Assembly: GCA_001599815.1 (NCBI GenBank) | Contig: BCIA01000005.1 | Coordinates: 1,839,088-1,903,087 of the forward strand | Direction of reading: 5' to 3' | Length of the DNA: 64,000 nucleotides | Source of the DNA: Furcasterigmium furcatum | Taxonomy: Eukaryota > Ascomycota > Sordariomycetes > Glomerellales > Plectosphaerellaceae | In this document: in pieces, positions 60,401 to 64,000 of the stretch | Position numbering within the stretch: the stretch's first letter is position 1 | Layout of the letters: each line of letters starts with the position of its first letter | The notes under the pieces: model-generated | What the model saw: only the letters and a program-made list of their open reading frames with translations | What the model was told of the DNA's origin: nothing | The model's database searches: none | Translations under genes and position numbers: made by a program

Positions 60401-61222
60401 CCTTCAGCTCGGGGGTAATAATGCCGACAAAGTTCCCCGGTCCCTCGAGCTTCACACGATGACTTGACTGGTCATTGGAAGCAGGAGCTTTGCATGTCCC
60501 TGGAATGCCGGCAAACTGCAAGGATTAGCCCGGGTCTTTTGGTCTGACGCGTCACCCTCACTCACCATGCCAAAGCAGACAACATCAAGTTCAACTGGAG
60601 AAGGTCGTGTTTCCACAAGGATCTGTTTAGGGTTGTGTATGGGTTGGTGAAGGTCTTCCGATGGTTGAAGCGCAGCCTGCTCTTGATTGCCCACATCTTC
60701 AAAGCCACTGAGACAGTGGATGTTGGCCGTGGGTATACCTGGCAGGTTGAAGTTGCCGTAACTGAAGACGAACTGGTTTGGACTGGGATTCAACGGAGGC
60801 AGCGTTGGTGCCCAAGGACTCGGTAGAGGGATGCCATGCCATTCATTTCCGTTCCAATGGGTCCCACACTCGGGGTTTCTCATGACGAGGGACCCGCTAG
60901 GTGGCCCAAAAGGTTCAAGTTGATAATTTGGGGCCAACGGCAATTGGTGGTTATGGCTGGTGGACATGAGAGCTTGGTGCTGGTTGTTCCATGCACCACC
61001 GCTCCATGTCTGCAGCGGTAGGCCTCCAGCCAACGTGCCTCCCGCGTGGGCCCAAGGAGCCGGAAGACTCGCTATAGTAGTCGCAGATGAATACTCAGTT
61101 GTTGTTTCCTGAGAATTAGCGTCCGTCCATCGATACTGTGGTAGGTTCTGGGATTGGGAGGTCGATGGCAGCAATCTGGGTCGCTTGTGTGAGGGCGAAT
61201 TGTCGTGAGGATCTGCAGACAT
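57470..61222 (-). CDS. SNF2-family DNA-dependent ATPase with RING-like insert
   Basis: Twelve exons in transcription order, 61222-60566, 60515-59917, 59859-59749, 59698-59490, 59439-59409, 59356-59163, 59106-58200, 58136-57951, 57888-57841, 57787-57685, 57632-57540 and 57490-57470, encode 1052 residues. The helicase core has motif I DPMGLGKT (480-487), motif II DEAH (599-602, split by an intron), WAVTGTPLQNH, and motifs V/VI in LTLSCGAVGLTLTAASRAYL and ALARVHRMGQKREVTTVRLY. A degenerate RING-like Cys cluster (CHFC...CQEC...DCGHNSPC, 799-853) lies between the two lobes, as in the Rad5/Rad16/HLTF group. The N-terminal 220 residues are Pro/Asn-rich and variable. Its role may be chromatin remodelling or repair; the exact orthologue is not identified. 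An upstream in-frame ATG at 61288 exists. Confidence 0.87.
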
Positions 61223-62191
61223 GGTCGTTGCCGTCACCGATTCCTTGATCGCAGGCTGTATACTCTTGTCAAGCACCAAATCAGTCAAGTATACAGAAGA
61301 TTACACACCTTTCTCGCTAGTCTTGGAGTTAAACAGGCGGCGCGTGATAGATGGCGGCGGCTCTAAATGAAGTCTACGTCGAAGACGCAGCCTGATTCTG
61401 CCACCACTAGACACAGCCCAGGCCAAGCCTGTGTGGCCCGTGCTAGATTCGACATGGTGAGTGACCGGATCAGGCTGTGTTGCTGAAGCTGCTTTTTATC
61501 ACGTCCTATCACATGAAGACGAAGACAAAAGTCGAAAAAAGCCGCAGTATTGGTCTGTCAGAGACAAGCAATCTGCGACGGACATTTTGAGCCATGACAC
61601 ACCCGTCCACTGATGATCGCGACCGCCATCTAGTACTGTGTACTGGCAGGCCTCAACCCTGGCCAGGAGACTGATCTCACCGGCATCCGTACGCTGCTGA
61701 AATAGGTCTTGCTCGCGGCGGGAATTGCTCAATATAAAGCCAGTGCGGATTCGTATTCAGTGCCAACCTGGCATCGTGTTTGGGAGAGCCACATGCACAT
61801 CATGGTGCTCACGGCTTTCTACTTTTTCTGGATCTCAATCGATGGGCTGGAAGAGGCGTCACGAGACTCTCTTCTCAATCGAAGATGGAGGGAAGGGTCT
61901 TCAATTTACTGGCTGCTCTTCATGCACCGGTCAGGCTCCGGCGCATCCCAGGACGCCTCGAATACGCCCGAGTAAGAGCCTGGCTGCATAGTGCCACCCA
62001 ACGCTGCGTTATCTGCTCGACGGCGACCAGTGATCATCTGCCGCAAGCTTCATGCATATCTGGGGTGGAGGGTGGTTCAGCACAGGAAAGCATATAAACC
62101 CGGCTCCTCACGTCCGGACGCGGAACCACCACGTTCTTCATGTACCCTGGACCACCCATCTCTTCAATTGCTGCACAGAATAGGCCGCAGA
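61223..62191. other. Divergent intergenic region
   Basis: This 969-bp gap lies between the SNF2 gene (-) and the last gene (+). Short open frames occur without recognisable content. It presumably holds two promoters. Confidence 0.45.
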
Positions 62192-64000
62192 ATGGAGGCT
62201 TTGGGGGCAATAGCGAGTACGGCAGCGCTGTTGGAGGTCAGCGCACGACTTTTTTTCTTCATCACGAATGTCAAAGCTGCGCCTGTCGAGTGGCATCGAT
62301 ATGTCGAGAGGCTTCAAACTCTCCATCAAGTCAGTATCCAAAAGGCCTATCTCCAGAGGCGTGTACCAGGGCTGTACTGGAGCTTACTTTCTGTAGACTG
62401 TCTTGATTGTCCACGGTGTCCTGCACAACGTCGTTGCGCTTGGGCTCGAGAACCGTTGCGGAAGCATTGGCAACGGTGAGACCTTGGGACTGATCGAGTA
62501 CTGTCTCGCAAACGTACAATTGGTAAAACGCTCCGCCGATAGCCTGGTAGAGAAACTCGAACAGAAAGGGAACAAAAAGATTTTGGCTAAGCTGCAAGAT
62601 TTTTTCTCCCGGCATCCAAGTCCCTTTGTCCTTGCGATACGCGAATCGGATATCAAAAGCCACATCGAAGGGGTTGAGTCTGCAAAGGAAGCGTTGGTGT
62701 CTGCTATTGGGATAGCCGCATGGGCGAAGGCCTATACTGGGTGAGTCGACAAAATGCCGCTTTTGCCCAGCCAGATTGAAGCCAAATCGATGCTGACAAT
62801 GCCCCAGCCATGACGACACCATGAAGTCTCTTGCTGACCTCAGAGCCAAAATGGCAGAGCAGTTTGCGACATTACGAAAGTCCCAAGAAGATCTTATTCA
62901 AAAAGAAGCCAAGGAAGCTCTGAAAATTTTCGAAAGCCTTGACAACCAGCCATCCCGTCTGCCTGTCCTGGGCAAAGGTCGAAACAAACAATCCAAGAGA
63001 CCCATGAGACCCATGAGACGCAGGGAGCGTCAATTACCACATTATCATGCGTCACCAGAGCATGAACGGAATATATCAACCCAAAGGGAACCTCATGACT
63101 TCGATATTCCAAACAGTCCCCGAGTAGACACCAGCAAGTCTGCCGATCAATGCAGCGAGCCATCCTCCGCAGATATTTGTGAGCATGAACACCCGGACCA
63201 TGACCGCATATCTCCAGAACGGGAGTATGGAAGACCACTGGTCAGTCAGCCACCGGTATTGGACGCTCTGCCTCCTCATCCGGACGACACCTTCGATCGC
63301 CCTCTGTTTGACGAGAACTACGCTTACGACGAGGAACCTTTCAATTCGGCGCATGACTTGCTACCTTATACACCCCCGCATTGGTCATTGCAATCGAGAA
63401 AGGCCATGTCAGATGATGGTAGCCAGGACGATGATGCACCCCAAAGCCATGACATTGAGATCATCTTCAACAACGGGGACGTTGTTCGTTTTCCAGCCTC
63501 TGCTGATTCGAGGCCGGAAATCATCAGAAATCTTGATCTGGATCAACGCTTCCTACCCCCAGCCGAAGAGGAATCAATGGTGCCATACTGTCCACAGATA
63601 GCACCCGGCACTGGACCTCAGGAGGGACGCTCAGAACAACTGACTGATGCCGAGGCTCTGGTCCTATTTATGGAGCGAGGCGATGAGCTCAGTCACGATG
63701 CCTTCTCTTCTTACTCCCAAGACGAGGTGCCGGAGAACATCCACCTTTCCACTGAACGGATCGAGGTTCAGCACTCGGTCAATTTCAGGTTCCCACCGAC
63801 GGTTGCAGAAAACGAAGAGAGCGACTCCCCGCCTCTGGCCTGGCAGGTTGACAATGCGCAACGCTTCTGCATCTCTGAGCTCGGGCTAGTACACGGTTCT
63901 GCGTTGGTCGCTTCCAAAGAGAAATGCCAACATGCTTGCGTCCATGGGCAGGTTGATTTGCTCAACTGTGCGCCGTCGCTGGCTAAAGTTCTAAACGTGA
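62192..64000 (+). CDS. STAND-type N-terminal domain protein, 3' end beyond window
   Basis: Three exons, 62192-62329, 62397-62740 and 62808 to the window end, give at least 557 residues with no stop. The N-terminus MEALGAIASTAALLEVSARL, then VKAAPVEWHRYVERLQTLHQ, is a fungal STAND N-terminal-type helical domain, resembling the protein at 15754-16866. It ends near residue 160 (AIGIAAWAKAYT, then a helix TMKSLADLRAKMAEQFATLR). A long acidic, Pro-rich linker follows. A second ordered-looking region has HDIEIIFNNGDVVRFPASAD, then EEESMVPYCPQ and TDAEALVLFMERGDELSHDA. No NTPase domain is reached before the edge. It is divergent from the SNF2 gene. Confidence 0.8.

Overview
The window is nuclear DNA of a filamentous ascomycete. 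Genes carry short introns (about 45-150 nt) with GTRNGY-type donors and CTNAC branch sites. Coding sequence is GC-rich at third positions. The gene set (PacC, Ku80, Stb3, a C2H2-Zn2Cys6 regulator, NACHT/WD proteins) is typical of Pezizomycotina. The PacC and Ku80 sequences suggest a Sordariomycete, possibly Glomerellales; that placement is inference from memory of the families. I see no rRNA, tRNA, CRISPR array or intact mobile element.

Region 1 (1-11.9 kb) is a compact housekeeping block: a Par32-like DUF3602 protein, ribosome-biogenesis factor RLP24 divergent from the mitochondrial import J-protein PAM18, a Gfd2-type DEDDh nuclease-fold protein convergent with KU80, KU80 divergent from a TMEM205-like membrane protein, and a small unknown protein.

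Region 2 (12-16.9 kb) is degraded. It holds coding-like frames broken by stops or shifts, then one intact gene for a stand-alone fungal STAND-type N-terminal domain with a repeat-bearing tail.

Region 3 (17-33.5 kb) has STB3 behind 4.5 kb of gene-free DNA, then DNA topoisomerase III, a DUF1295 membrane reductase-like protein, a Pho13-type phosphatase, an MDR oxidoreductase and a dual zinc-finger transcription factor.

Region 4 (33.9-43.5 kb) begins with a broken AIG1-like GTPase gene. A 5.3 kb gene-free stretch follows, whose last 3.3 kb carries 26 PacC-type GCCARG hexamers, leading straight into pacC itself. This looks like a large autoregulated promoter.

Region 5 (44-64 kb) is accessory in character: a DUF7708-NACHT-C2H2-WD40 STAND protein, a secreted alginate-lyase-like enzyme, a GHKL ATPase fused to a NO VEIN C-terminal domain, a SNF2/RING helicase-like protein, and a second STAND-type N-terminal-domain protein that runs off the end. 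Together with the GTPase pseudogene this resembles a fungal allorecognition or innate-immunity neighbourhood. That reading is inference from domain content only.

All exon boundaries were read by eye from splice consensus, frame continuity and family fit. None was tested against transcripts.
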